DNA of 55,425 nucleotides from Alicyclobacillus contaminans DSM 17975 (GCF_000429525.1 NZ_AUCA01000024.1:1-55425); one strand, 5' to 3'. Numbered from the stretch's first letter, positions 34,096 to 42,055 are shown. Translations and numbers: made by a program. Notes: generated from the letters alone by a model not told the origin.

Positions 34096-35370
34096 ATGAA
34101 CGTGGACAACGTGGTTCGGCTGGGGGTGCTCGGCGCGGACGATTCGGTAGCGGTCATTAAAAACGTGGCCAGATCATTTTCGGAATTGGAACTGATTCCG
34201 TTGGTCTACTGGGAGGAAGCGGACATTCCAGAGGTTGTGAAGTCGCACCTCGGCACGGTGGATGCGTGGCTGTGCAGCGGCCAGGTGCCGTACGCCATTC
34301 TCATGGAATATCTGGATACTCAGACGCCGGCGTTCTACACGCGGCATTCTGGAGAAGGACTGTATCGCGTCGTGCTGCACTGGGTGCACGAGCATGGTCT
34401 GCGCATTTCCGACATCAGTTTTGACACACTGTCTACGGACGTGCTCCGAGCCTGGCTGGACGAGGTTGGCATTGATACTCCATTTTATTTGAAACACTAC
34501 GATGGCAGCATCTCCTCGGATGAACTCGTGCAATTTCACCGTGCGTTGTGGGTTCAGGGGAAAACCAAACTCGCGGTCACCTGTTTGCAATCCGCGGCCG
34601 TCAAGCTGAACGCCCTCGGCGTTCGAGCGGTGCACGTCACGCCGACGCCGAGTGAGGTCAAACAGGTGTTGGAGACGGTCATCCGCACCCACGAGCTGCT
34701 GGCGAGCCGCGATACACCGATTGCGGTGCAGAGAATACGGCGAACCGCAGCGGTGCAGGAGGGCGTGTTCGGCACGGCGATGACTCGCTACGCGCGGTCG
34801 TTGTCCGGGGCGGCGCAGCAGATGAACGCCTGGCAGTGGCAGGTGTTTGCCCACCGGGCGGCGGTCTCCGAATGCACCTACGACTTCACCGCAGTACCGC
34901 CATGGACCGAATGGACCGGCCTACCGATAGCGGCGGTGAACGGAGGCATAGGCGTTGGCAAGTCCATCCGCGAAGCGGAGGAGCGCGCGCAACTGGCGCT
35001 GGAGCAGGCGCTGCTGTGTGGTCCAGGTCAGTGGGGAGCCGCTGTCCAAGGCAACCGCGTGCTGTGTCCGCTGGGTGGAGAACGGACGGTTCCCTATACC
35101 TACGGTCGCGAGGCACTTCAGAATTTGGGCCGACAGCTGCCGCTCAGCGCCCTGACCCTGACGCGGTTGGTCAGCGTGCTTCATCACCGCAGATCCACGC
35201 GCATCACGGCGCACGAACTGGCTTACTACCTGCACATAGAACCCCGGAGCGCCCGTCGGATTTTATTAACACTGGAAGCGCATGGCATGGCTCACGTGGT
35301 GGGGGAGGACACGACCCACGTGCGCGGTCGTCCGCGCAAAATCTATGACATCTGCCTACCCCACCCCTGA
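34096..35370 (+). CDS. Putative transcriptional regulator with C-terminal winged helix
   Basis: A 424-residue protein whose family name I cannot give. The N-terminus (residues 1-190) is alpha/beta and sensor-like (RLGVLGADDSVAVIKNVARSF). The middle holds AAVNGGIGVGKSIREAEERAQLALEQAL (about 280-305), which resembles the turn of GTP-cyclohydrolase-III/nucleotide-cyclase-like domains. The last 60 residues (TRITAHELAYYLHIEPRSARRILLTLEAHGMAHVVG) form a clear winged helix followed by a basic RGRPRKIY tail. It precedes M20 amidohydrolase, DUF3311 and SSF genes and probably controls them, perhaps through the palindrome at 35442-35457. ATG 34096 is chosen because coding character starts there. Confidence 0.65.
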   Translation: MNVDNVVRLGVLGADDSVAVIKNVARSFSELELIPLVYWEEADIPEVVKSHLGTVDAWLCSGQVPYAILMEYLDTQTPAFYTRHSGEGLYRVVLHWVHEHGLRISDISFDTLSTDVLRAWLDEVGIDTPFYLKHYDGSISSDELVQFHRALWVQGKTKLAVTCLQSAAVKLNALGVRAVHVTPTPSEVKQVLETVIRTHELLASRDTPIAVQRIRRTAAVQEGVFGTAMTRYARSLSGAAQQMNAWQWQVFAHRAAVSECTYDFTAVPPWTEWTGLPIAAVNGGIGVGKSIREAEERAQLALEQALLCGPGQWGAAVQGNRVLCPLGGERTVPYTYGREALQNLGRQLPLSALTLTRLVSVLHHRRSTRITAHELAYYLHIEPRSARRILLTLEAHGMAHVVGEDTTHVRGRPRKIYDICLPHP

Positions 35371-35441
35371 TAAACTAGTCAAAGAATTCTCAATGATGGT
35401 ATGATTGTACCAGTCCGAAAATCAACCGTAATTCGTGACTT

Positions 35442-35457
35442 CGTTCGTCATCGAACG
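35442..35457. promoter_or_regulatory. Palindrome CGTTCG-TCAT-CGAACG before the M20 gene
   Basis: Perfect 6-base arms around TCAT, 29 bases before the amidohydrolase start and 71 after the regulator stop. A TATGAT (35400-35405) lies upstream without a good -35 box. It is a candidate operator for the preceding regulator. Confidence 0.45.
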
Positions 35458-35486
35458 ACGCGGAATCTGCGCTTGGGGGGAGCAGG

Positions 35487-36671
35487 ATGTCGGTAGAAGT
35501 GAGTCCATTGGAGCAGTTGGTGAACAGCGTGCAGGATGACGTCGTTCGTTGGCGCCGCCATCTCCATGAGCACCCAGAACTATCCTTTGAAGAAGAACGC
35601 ACATCCCAGTTCGTGTACGATACCCTCTCGTCGTTTGGAGGGCTGGCGCTGTCGCGGCCAACGAAAACCAGTGTGGTGGCACGGCTGCACGGAGCGCATC
35701 CCGGACCGGTTCTGGCCCTCCGGGCAGACATGGATGCATTGCCCATCCAGGAGGAGAACGATTTTGCGTTCGCCTCGAAACATCCGGGCAAGATGCACGC
35801 CTGCGGGCATGACGGCCATACGGCCATGTTGCTCGGAACCGCCAAAATTCTGTCCGGACTGGCGGACGCCCTGCACGGAGAGGTGCGCTTCATTTTTCAA
35901 CACGCCGAAGAACTATTCCCCGGCGGCGCTCAGCAGCTGGTGGACACAGGCGTCATGGAGGGCGTCGATGCGGTGGTGGGCATCCACCTGTGGTCCCCCC
36001 TCGAAGTCGGAAAGATTGCCATTCGTTCCGGACCGTTCATGGCCGCGCCGGATACGTTTTACATCACGATTCACGGTCGCGGCGGGCACGCCGCGCAACC
36101 GCAGGCCACGGTCGATCCGATTGTCATCGCGGCCCAGGTGGTGACCAACCTTCAGCACATTGTCTCACGAAATATCGATCCTCTCGATCCCGTTGTGCTC
36201 TCCGTCACGCAGTTCCACGCCGGCACGGCCCATAACATCATCCCGGAGACGGTGGAATTGAACGGCACCGTTCGCTCCTTCAAGCCCGAGCTTCGCACGG
36301 AGGTGCCGCGGCGCATGGAGCAGATCATCAGGGGCATCACCGAAGCGCACGGCGCGACATACACGTTCCGCTACGAACAGGGGTACCGGCCGGTGGTCAA
36401 TGACGACGCCCTGACCGAGAAAGTGAAGCGCGCGTTGGTGGATGTGTTCGGTGAAACGGCCGTGGTGGAGGGAGACCCGCACATGGGGGGCGAGGATTTC
36501 TCCGCGTACCAGTCCGTCGTCCCCGGGACGTTCTTCAACGTCGGTGCCGGCAATGTGGAAAAAGGCATTGTTTACCCCCACCATCACCCCAAGTTCACCA
36601 TTGACGAGGACGCTTTGCCCATCGGGGTGAAGTCGTTCGTGGCCTTTGTGCTGAAAGCCCTCGGCGAATAA
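35487..36671 (+). CDS. M20 family amidohydrolase (N-acyl-amino-acid/hippurate hydrolase type)
   Basis: A 394-residue dinuclear metallopeptidase-fold amidohydrolase. LRADMDALPIQEENDFAFASKHPGKMHACGHDGHTAMLLG contains the first metal ligands, FQHAEELFPGGAQQLVDTGVMEGVDAVVGIHLWSP the catalytic glutamates and more ligands, and GGEDFSAYQSVVPGTFFNVGAG closes the site. The lid domain (HGRGGHAAQPQATVDPIVIAAQVV) is typical of the YxeP/YtnL/HipO group, which frees amino acids or other amines from acyl or aroyl groups. Downstream DUF3311 and SSF genes suggest that its substrate or product is imported or exported by a sodium symporter. Confidence 0.88.
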   Translation: MSVEVSPLEQLVNSVQDDVVRWRRHLHEHPELSFEEERTSQFVYDTLSSFGGLALSRPTKTSVVARLHGAHPGPVLALRADMDALPIQEENDFAFASKHPGKMHACGHDGHTAMLLGTAKILSGLADALHGEVRFIFQHAEELFPGGAQQLVDTGVMEGVDAVVGIHLWSPLEVGKIAIRSGPFMAAPDTFYITIHGRGGHAAQPQATVDPIVIAAQVVTNLQHIVSRNIDPLDPVVLSVTQFHAGTAHNIIPETVELNGTVRSFKPELRTEVPRRMEQIIRGITEAHGATYTFRYEQGYRPVVNDDALTEKVKRALVDVFGETAVVEGDPHMGGEDFSAYQSVVPGTFFNVGAGNVEKGIVYPHHHPKFTIDEDALPIGVKSFVAFVLKALGE

Positions 36672-36738
36672 ACCATCATCTGTCGGTCCCGGGCAGGATG
36701 GCTGCCTGGGACCGGCGATACGAAAGGAGTCGATCCGG

Positions 36739-36930
36739 ATGTCGATTCGTTGGTTGACGATGGTTCCGTTGCTCGGCATCTTCGTCGGGGTGATCTTCGC
36801 CAACCGCGTCACGCCGATTGTCCTCGGCATGCCGTTTTTGTTTTTCTACATCGTGCTGTGGGTGGTGCTCACCTCGGTTTGTCTGGCGATTGTTTACAAG
36901 TTGGATCCCGCGAATCGGGAGGGAGAGTGA
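36739..36930 (+). CDS. DUF3311 family small membrane protein
   Basis: A 63-residue protein with two hydrophobic segments (LTMVPLLGIFVGVIFANRV and MPFLFFYIVLWVVLTSVCLAIVY) and the family ending YKLDPANR. DUF3311 proteins are regularly encoded just before SSF sodium:solute symporters and are thought to act as an accessory subunit; that is exactly the arrangement here. The ATG follows AAAGGAG. Confidence 0.88.
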   Translation: MSIRWLTMVPLLGIFVGVIFANRVTPIVLGMPFLFFYIVLWVVLTSVCLAIVYKLDPANREGE

Positions 36931-36935
36931 CATCC

Positions 36936-38375
36936 ATGCACGCGTCTTCCATCGTCATTATTTTCGCAACCATCGCGATTGCCTTGATCCTCGGTATTTT
37001 AGCGCAACGGCACAAGCAGATGAACTTGGAGCAGTGGTCCGTGGGTGGTCGGGGATTTGGCATTCTGCTCGTGTTTCTCCTGATGGCGGGGGAAATCTAT
37101 ACCACGTTCACCTTTCTCGGCGGCAGCGGATGGGCCTACGGCACCGGTGGACCAACGGCCTATATCCTGGCCTACGGCGCGGTGGCGTACCTGTTATCCT
37201 ACTTTTTTCTCCCGCCCATCTGGCGCTACGCAAAGCAACACAACCTGATTTCCCAATCGGACTTTTTCAATGAAATGTTTCACAGCAAGTGGTTGGGGAT
37301 CCTCGTGGCGGTGGTCGGCGTGGTGGCCATCGTTCCGTATTTGCAGTCGCAGATGACCGGCCTCGGGTTGATTGTGGAAACGGCGTCGTACGGCGCCATC
37401 CATCAGGCTGTCGCCATCGCCATCGCGATGGTGGTGCTGGCGCTGTACGTGACCATCAGCGGCATTCATGGCACCGCCTGGACTGCGGTGTTGAAAGATA
37501 TCCTCATCCTGATTGTCGTGGTCGTAGTGGGCCTTGCGCTGCCCGCGCACGTCGGGGGTCTGCACGCCATGTTTACGCAAATCAACGAGGAGAAACCAGG
37601 CTTCCTGACCTTGGGCAACAAGGGTATGGGGATCCCATGGTTCATCTCCACCGTGGCATTGACCGGGTTGGGCTTCTACATGTGGCCGCATGCATTCGCC
37701 GCCATCTATTCGGCCAAGCACGAGCGGGTGTTTCGGCGCAACGCCATTTTCCTGCCACTCTACCAGCTGGTGCTGCTGTTCGTGTTTTTCGCCGGATTCG
37801 CAGCGATTTTGATTGTGCCGGGATTGAAAAATTCCAATTTGGCGCTGCTCGCCGCTGTGCAGAAAGTGTTTCCAGACTGGATGGCCGGCGTCATCGGCGG
37901 AGCCGGCGTGCTCACGGCGATTGTGCCGGGCAGCCTGATGCTGATGTGCGCGGGCACGCTGATTGCGGAAAACATCTATCGTCCGTTGGCCGGTGCGGTG
38001 TCCGACGCGGTGGTGCAGCGGGTGGCGCGAATCTTCGTGTGGATTGTGGCGGCGGTCACGTTCCTGTTCTCGATTCACAGCAATGCCACCATCGCTGCGC
38101 TGCTGCTGATGGGCTACAACTTCGTTTCGCAGTTCTTCCCGACGGTGGTGCTGGCGCTGTTTGCGCGGCGGGCGGTGAGCAAGGCAGGCGCCTTTGTCGG
38201 GATTTTGGTGGGTGTCCTGCTGGTGGTGTACTTCACCTTGAGTAACCAATCCTTGCTCTTTGGACTCAATACAGGCTTCATCGCGCTATTTGTCAACTTC
38301 GTTGTGGTGTTGGTCGTCTCGGCGCTGGCGCGGGAGGCGTCCGCCACGGTGGACACCAGCTTGTCCCGATTGTGA
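36936..38375 (+). CDS. Sodium:solute symporter (SSF family)
   Basis: A 479-residue permease with about 13 hydrophobic helices. The SSF core is recognisable: GGRGFGILLVFLLMAGEIYTTFTFLGGSGWAYGTG in the first broken helix, then ISQSDFFNEMFHSKWLG, and ALYVTISGIHGTAWTAVLKDILIL. It resembles the PanF/YodF-like, DUF3311-associated branch; the substrate may be an organic acid, amino acid or acylated amine. ATG 36936 has a ribosome site GGGAGGGAGAG; an in-frame GTG at 36927 overlaps the DUF3311 stop and is a less well spaced alternative. A strong hairpin follows. Confidence 0.88.
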   Translation: MHASSIVIIFATIAIALILGILAQRHKQMNLEQWSVGGRGFGILLVFLLMAGEIYTTFTFLGGSGWAYGTGGPTAYILAYGAVAYLLSYFFLPPIWRYAKQHNLISQSDFFNEMFHSKWLGILVAVVGVVAIVPYLQSQMTGLGLIVETASYGAIHQAVAIAIAMVVLALYVTISGIHGTAWTAVLKDILILIVVVVVGLALPAHVGGLHAMFTQINEEKPGFLTLGNKGMGIPWFISTVALTGLGFYMWPHAFAAIYSAKHERVFRRNAIFLPLYQLVLLFVFFAGFAAILIVPGLKNSNLALLAAVQKVFPDWMAGVIGGAGVLTAIVPGSLMLMCAGTLIAENIYRPLAGAVSDAVVQRVARIFVWIVAAVTFLFSIHSNATIAALLLMGYNFVSQFFPTVVLALFARRAVSKAGAFVGILVGVLLVVYFTLSNQSLLFGLNTGFIALFVNFVVVLVVSALAREASATVDTSLSRL

Positions 38376-38405
38376 TCCGCTTCGTCGAGCGTGCGGTTTG
38401 ATTCT

Positions 38406-38435
38406 CAGGGGGGCGCCGCAGCGGCACCCCCCCTG
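38406..38435. terminator. GC-rich hairpin after the SSF symporter
   Basis: CAGGGGGG (38406-38413) pairs with CCCCCCTG (38428-38435), with a GCCGC/GCGGC inner stem around a single A. It separates the symporter gene from the oppositely oriented Fur-like remnant. No T-run follows. Confidence 0.65.
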
Positions 38436-38442
38436 TCCGCGG

Positions 38443-38640
38443 TTACGAGGCTGGGTTGCAGTGTGAACAATAGCCATAGATTTCAAAGCGGTGATCCAAG
38501 ACTTTGAACCGGCTGTCTATCTTGGTCCGCAGTTGATCCATGGGACACTCGTCCAGCGCAAACGTCTCGCCACAGCCAACACAGACCAGGTGATGATGGT
38601 GGGATTCGTGGCATTTCAACCGATATTTCGCCGAACGAAA
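38443..38640 (-). pseudogene. Fur/Zur-family regulator, C-terminal remnant
   Basis: Reading leftward, only the last ~60 residues of a ferric/zinc-uptake-regulator protein remain: SAKYRLKCHESHHHHLVCVGCGETFALDECP, then DHRFEIYGYCSHC and a stop. The His-rich cluster and both CxxC pairs (CVGC, CSHC) are those of a Zur/Fur dimerisation and structural-zinc domain. The whole DNA-binding half is missing; upstream of about 38640 the frame runs into antisense of a znuA fragment. The open frame itself continues to 38820 but is not Fur-like there. The protein cannot function as a repressor. Confidence 0.82.
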
Positions 38641-39040
38641 AATCCGCATCTGTGGTACTTGCCGAATACCATGCCGCGCGTGGCACAGCTCATTGCCAAC
38701 GCACTGGCGAAGCAGGCCCCTGCCCACGCCAGTTACTTTCAACAGCAGCTGAAGACGTTTGACCAATCGCTGCAAACCTGGGACCAGGCGCTGGCGCGGG
38801 TGAAACAGACCCTTGCCCACACGCCCGTGGCCGTGACGGAGCCGGTTGCGGACTACCTGCTCCAGGCTGCGGGAATGGACATCAAGACCCCGTGGTCGTT
38901 TGAAGCCGCCGTGATGAACGACGTGGATCCCTCACCGCAGGATGTTGCCAAGCAGGAAAATCTCTTCAAACAGCATGCTGTGAAAGTCTTCGTCTATCAT
39001 CAGCAGGCCATGGATGACGTGACCATCGCACTGTCGACAC
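38641..39040 (+). pseudogene. Zinc ABC transporter binding protein (ZnuA-like), internal fragment
   Basis: The frame beginning NPHLWYLPNTMPRVAQLIANALAK at 38641 is the middle and C-terminal lobe of a TroA/ZnuA-type metal-binding protein; HASYFQQQLKTFDQSL, PVAVTEPVADYLLQAAGMD, MNDVDPSPQDVAKQENLFKQHAVKVFVYHQQ all fit. The signal peptide, the first lobe with its zinc histidines and the very end are missing. Both borders are abrupt: the left joins antisense Fur sequence and the right changes frame into a permease fragment near 39040. The fragment is preserved well enough that the deletions look recent. Confidence 0.85.
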
Positions 39041-39047
39041 CCATTAC

Positions 39048-39554
39048 ACAGTTCACGCCAACACCGCCATGCTGGTTTTGTTCGGATCTTTGTTTGCGGT
39101 GGACGGGGCTGTGGTCAAGGGTGTGGTTCTGGCCAGTGGTGTGGCCATCCTGATGCTCATGGTCCTGTACCGCCCGCTGCTCTTTGCCACGGTTCAGCCC
39201 GAGACTGCACAGGCGCGGGGCGTGGCTGTCCGCTGGGTGGACCTCCTGTTCTTGTTGGTGCTGGCGGTAGCGGTGGAAGCGGGGGCTCTGGCGATTGGCG
39301 CGCTGCTCAGCTTTAGCCTGATGATGGGCCCGGCTTCGACGGCCGTGCACCTCACCCATCATCCCGGCCGTGCGCTCGCCGGAGCGGTCCTGATGGCCTG
39401 GTTCACCGTCTGGCTGGCGCTGGTACTGGCCTATGACACCGGATTACCTGTGGGCTTTTTTGTCGCAGTCATCTCGGCTTTGATTTACGGTGGCGCGCGT
39501 TGCTTCGCTGCCTTGCGTGACGCGGTTTTGGAGCGGCGATGGCGCAGCGCGTAG
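39048..39554 (+). pseudogene. Zinc ABC transporter permease (ZnuB-like), C-terminal fragment
   Basis: About 165 residues with four or five hydrophobic helices: LVLFGSLFAVDGAVVKGVVL, ILMLMVLYRPLLFATVQPETAQARGVAV, ALAIGALLSFSLMMGPASTAVHLT and the tail AYDTGLPVGFFVAVISALIYG. This is the second half of an ABC-3 family metal permease. The N-terminal half is absent and an ATG at 39069 could still start translation, but no ribosome site is obvious. The ATP-binding gene of the set is absent. It follows the ZnuA fragment directly in a different frame. Confidence 0.82.
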
Positions 39555-39690
39555 GCGGGGAGAACCTGTCTGCGGCCATCACTCGCTCTGCGCCGTCCGC
39601 ACAGGGAAAGGCGTATACTGAAAGGGATGGACTCGCCTGGCGCGACAGCAGAGGGGCGCCAGCATCTGAAGCGGGGGGAATCAGCAGGGC

Positions 39691-40917
39691 ATGGTAAATC
39701 AGGAGCGACTGTGGCAGCGGTTGATGACGTTGGCTGAGATTGGACGGCAACCGGACGGGGGCATTACCCGGCTCTCGTTTTCGCCAGAGGAACGGGCGGC
39801 CAAGGACACCGTGCGCAGGTGGATGGAGGAAGCCGGGTTGTCCGTGCGCGAAGATGCAGTGGGCAACCTGATTGGCCGGCGATCCGGACAACAGAACGAC
39901 GGCCCCGTGGTCCTGACCGGGTCTCATCTCGATTCGGTATACAATGGCGGCAACTTTGACGGGCCGCTCGGCGTGTTGGCAGCACTGGAGGCGGTGCAGT
40001 GCATGCAGGAAACCGGCGTGGAGACCGCCCTGCCGGTGGAGGTGGTGGCGTTCACCGACGAAGAGGGCGCCCGCTTTCGCTTTGGCATGATTGGCAGCCG
40101 TGGGTTGGCGGGCACACTCACAGCGGATCATCTGGAGGCGGTGGACGCAAACGGCGTGCGCATTCGCGATGCGATGACAGCAGTCGGGCTGAATCCAGAC
40201 GACATCGGCCAGGCGGCGCGGTCGAGCGGCAGTGTCGCGGCGTACGTGGAGGTGCACATTGAGCAGGGCACGGTTTTGGAACGGGCCAACCTGCCGGTGG
40301 GCGTGGTGTCTGGCATCGCCGGCCCGCTCTGGCTGAAATTCAGCCTGCGCGGTCAGGCGGGACACGCCGGAACCACGGCGATGGACGCTCGCCGCGATGC
40401 GCTGGTGGGGGCGGCGGCCATCATCCAGGAGATTGAGGCGGCCTGTCGACAAGAGGTGCACACCGTGGGGACGGTGGGTCAGCTGACGGTGGAGCCGGGC
40501 GGGGTCAATATCATCCCAGGCCAGGTGGAATTCACGCTCGATCTGCGCGATGTGGACGCTGCCGTGCGCACCCGCGTGGAGCAGCGCATTCGCACGGTGG
40601 CGGCCCGGATTTGTGCGGATCGGCAACTGGATCTCTCCATTGCGGTGCTTCAGGATATTGCGCCCGTTCGCTGTGACGAGCGCATTCAGGCAGCCATTCG
40701 CACGGCCTGTGCGCAGGTGGGCCTGTCGCCGCTGACCGTGGTCAGCGGGGCTGGGCACGACGGTATGCAGTTGCAGCACCTCTGTCCCATTGGCATGATT
40801 TTCGTGCGATCCAAAGACGGAGTGAGTCACCATCCGGCCGAGTGGAGTTCGCCGGAGGACTGTGCCGCCGGAGCTGAGGTGTTGTACCACACGCTGCTCC
40901 AACTGTCCCAAGGATGA
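39691..40917 (+). CDS. M20-type Zn-dependent amidase (hydantoinase/carbamoylase family)
   Basis: A 408-residue enzyme of the N-carbamoyl-L-amino-acid hydrolase/allantoate amidohydrolase group. GSHLDSVYNGGNFDGPLGVLAALEAV and FTDEEGARFRFGMIGSRGLAG carry metal ligands and the catalytic glutamate; VEVHIEQGTVLERANLPVGVVSGIAG, FSLRGQAGHAGTTAMDARRDAL and SGAGHDGMQLQHLCPIGMIFVRSKDGVSHHPAEW complete the family pattern. It would hydrolyse an N-carbamoyl or ureido compound. The substrate is not fixed by sequence, and no hydantoinase or purine genes flank it. ATG 39691 has a weak GGGGGGA site 15 bases upstream. Confidence 0.87.
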   Translation: MVNQERLWQRLMTLAEIGRQPDGGITRLSFSPEERAAKDTVRRWMEEAGLSVREDAVGNLIGRRSGQQNDGPVVLTGSHLDSVYNGGNFDGPLGVLAALEAVQCMQETGVETALPVEVVAFTDEEGARFRFGMIGSRGLAGTLTADHLEAVDANGVRIRDAMTAVGLNPDDIGQAARSSGSVAAYVEVHIEQGTVLERANLPVGVVSGIAGPLWLKFSLRGQAGHAGTTAMDARRDALVGAAAIIQEIEAACRQEVHTVGTVGQLTVEPGGVNIIPGQVEFTLDLRDVDAAVRTRVEQRIRTVAARICADRQLDLSIAVLQDIAPVRCDERIQAAIRTACAQVGLSPLTVVSGAGHDGMQLQHLCPIGMIFVRSKDGVSHHPAEWSSPEDCAAGAEVLYHTLLQLSQG

Positions 40918-40950
40918 AGGCGTCGGCGGTTGGGCGTCTTGTCCGCCCGG

Positions 40951-40980
40951 GGTGTGCGGCCTTCGGGTCGCACGCCTTTG
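40951..40980 (+). terminator. UUCG-capped hairpin after the amidase gene
   Basis: GGTGTGCGGCC (40951-40961) pairs with GGTCGCACGCC (40966-40976) with two G-U pairs, capped by a TTCG loop closed by C-G, a very stable tetraloop. TTTG follows. It lies 34 bases after the amidase stop. Confidence 0.72.
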
Positions 40981-41118
40981 CCCTAGACGTGGGCGCTAAA
41001 ACAGCGCTGACGGGATGATACAAACCCATGGGGCTGGGGGCCTGAGTGAAACCGCCAGCCATGGGGCGGACCGGATGGGTGTGCGCTGTGACAGGCAGTG
41101 CACCAGTGAGACGAGCTC

Positions 41119-41147
41119 TTGTCTAATATACAAGTATACATTAAAAT
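41119..41147 (+). promoter_or_regulatory. Promoter of the gntR gene with operator in its spacer
   Basis: TTGTCT (41119-41124) and TAAAAT (41142-41147) are exactly 17 bases apart, and operator 1 (41127-41141) occupies the spacer. Binding there would exclude RNA polymerase, which suggests autorepression. Confidence 0.72.
41127..41141. promoter_or_regulatory. Hexuronate operator 1 (TATAC-AA-GTATAC)
   Basis: TATAC and GTATA arms around AA, followed by CAT. It agrees in 14 of 15 positions with operator 2 (41950-41964) and shares its core with operator 3 (43590-43602). Short GTATAC-type palindromes are usual for FadR-subfamily GntR proteins. Confidence 0.72.
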
Positions 41148-41218
41148 GAGAGCAATCAGTTTCGTGCGGCAGCATGGAGATGCCATATCCTGTCCGATGC
41201 GTTTCGGAGGTGGGTCAG

Positions 41219-41932
41219 GTGAATCTAGACGTGGTCTTGAACGAAGGAAAAAAGACGCTTTCGGAACAGGCGTATGAAGCCATTCGCGAAGCGATTTTGA
41301 CACTGCGCTTGAAACCCGGGCAGGATATCTACGAATCCGAACTCGCCAACATGTTGGACATGAGTCGCACGCCCATTCGCGAAGCCGTGCGCTTGTTGGC
41401 CATGGAAGATTTAATTGAAATTCTGCCGCAGCGCGGCATGAAGGTCACGCTCATCTCCGAGAGCAAAGTGGAAGAAACACGGTTCGTGCGCGAGATGCTG
41501 GAGATTGGGGCTTTGCGCAAAGTGATGGAACAGTGGGCTGCGGACAAAGCGGAGTATCAGGGACTGCAACGGGAACTGCACTGGAACCTGGAAGCGCAGC
41601 GACAGGCACAAGCCAAAGAAGACTTCGTGGCTTTTCTGCGCCTGGATGAGGCGTTCCATCGGCAATTGCTGCAGGCGACCGGGAACATGACCCTGATTTC
41701 GATGGTCACGAAGATGCGCTTCCACCTGAACCGCGTGCGTACGCTGACGTTGAATGAGCTCAAGAATACGGAGGAACTGATTCGAGAGCACGGCCAGTTG
41801 CTCACCGCCATACAAGACGGAGACACTGCGGCGGCCATACACATCCTCACACGGCATCTGCGGCGGCTCAGTGTGGACATTGATGCGGTCAAACGGCAAT
41901 ATCCTTCGTATTTTGCAGTGAAGAAGTCGTAA
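41219..41932 (+). CDS. GntR family transcriptional regulator (FadR subfamily), hexuronate regulon
   Basis: A 237-residue regulator. The winged helix LSEQAYEAIREAILTLRLKPGQDIYESELANMLDMSRTPIREAVRLLAMEDLIEILPQRGMKV fills residues about 15-75; the rest is an all-helical FCD ligand domain with FLRLDEAFHRQLLQATGN and EHGQLLTAIQDGDTAAAIHILTRHL, the latter carrying metal-type histidines. GTG 41219 is chosen because GGAGGTG (41206-41212) is ideally spaced; the ATG at 41174 has no such site. It heads the glucuronate gene set, and three matching operators point to it as the regulator. The effector is presumably a hexuronate intermediate. Confidence 0.85.
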   Translation: MNLDVVLNEGKKTLSEQAYEAIREAILTLRLKPGQDIYESELANMLDMSRTPIREAVRLLAMEDLIEILPQRGMKVTLISESKVEETRFVREMLEIGALRKVMEQWAADKAEYQGLQRELHWNLEAQRQAQAKEDFVAFLRLDEAFHRQLLQATGNMTLISMVTKMRFHLNRVRTLTLNELKNTEELIREHGQLLTAIQDGDTAAAIHILTRHLRRLSVDIDAVKRQYPSYFAVKKS

Positions 41933-41949
41933 TCCCTGGTGTATAGTTG

Positions 41950-41964
41950 TATACAAGTATTCAT
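41950..41964. promoter_or_regulatory. Hexuronate operator 2 (TATAC-AA-GTATTC)
   Basis: TATACAAGTATTCAT lies in the gap between the gntR stop and the sugar porter gene. The sequence just left of it also forms the palindrome TTGTATACAA (41947-41956). A convincing -35/-10 pair was not found around this copy. Confidence 0.68.
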
Positions 41965-42010
41965 GTGTGCTGTCTGGTACGGTTTGAAGGAGGTGAGGCA
42001 CGGGGCTGAC

Positions 42011-42055
42011 ATGTTATCGAATGGATGGTCGAACAGGTATTTTCGGCGATACTGA
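42011..42055 (+). CDS. Possible 14-codon leader ORF upstream of the sugar porter
   Basis: A full-strength Shine-Dalgarno AAGGAGGTGAG (41987-41997) stands here with no long gene behind it. The first ATG after it (42011) opens a 14-residue frame, MLSNGWSNRYFRRY, that ends 52 bases before the porter start. The spacing from the Shine-Dalgarno is rather long. It may be a leader peptide, a remnant of a lost gene, or chance. Confidence 0.25.
   Translation: MLSNGWSNRYFRRY

Noticed and set aside
38491-39153. Treating 38491-39153 as one intact 220-residue gene
   Set aside because: The first 50 codons are antisense to the Fur/Zur remnant and the last ~40 are out of frame with the permease; only the middle is ZnuA-like, so it is a fusion scar and not a gene.
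39469-40911. A 480-codon open frame on the minus strand across the carbamoylase-like amidase gene
   Set aside because: It is exactly antisense to a well-matched family protein, has no recognisable motifs, and is rich in His/Arg/Gln as expected for a shadow frame in GC-rich DNA.
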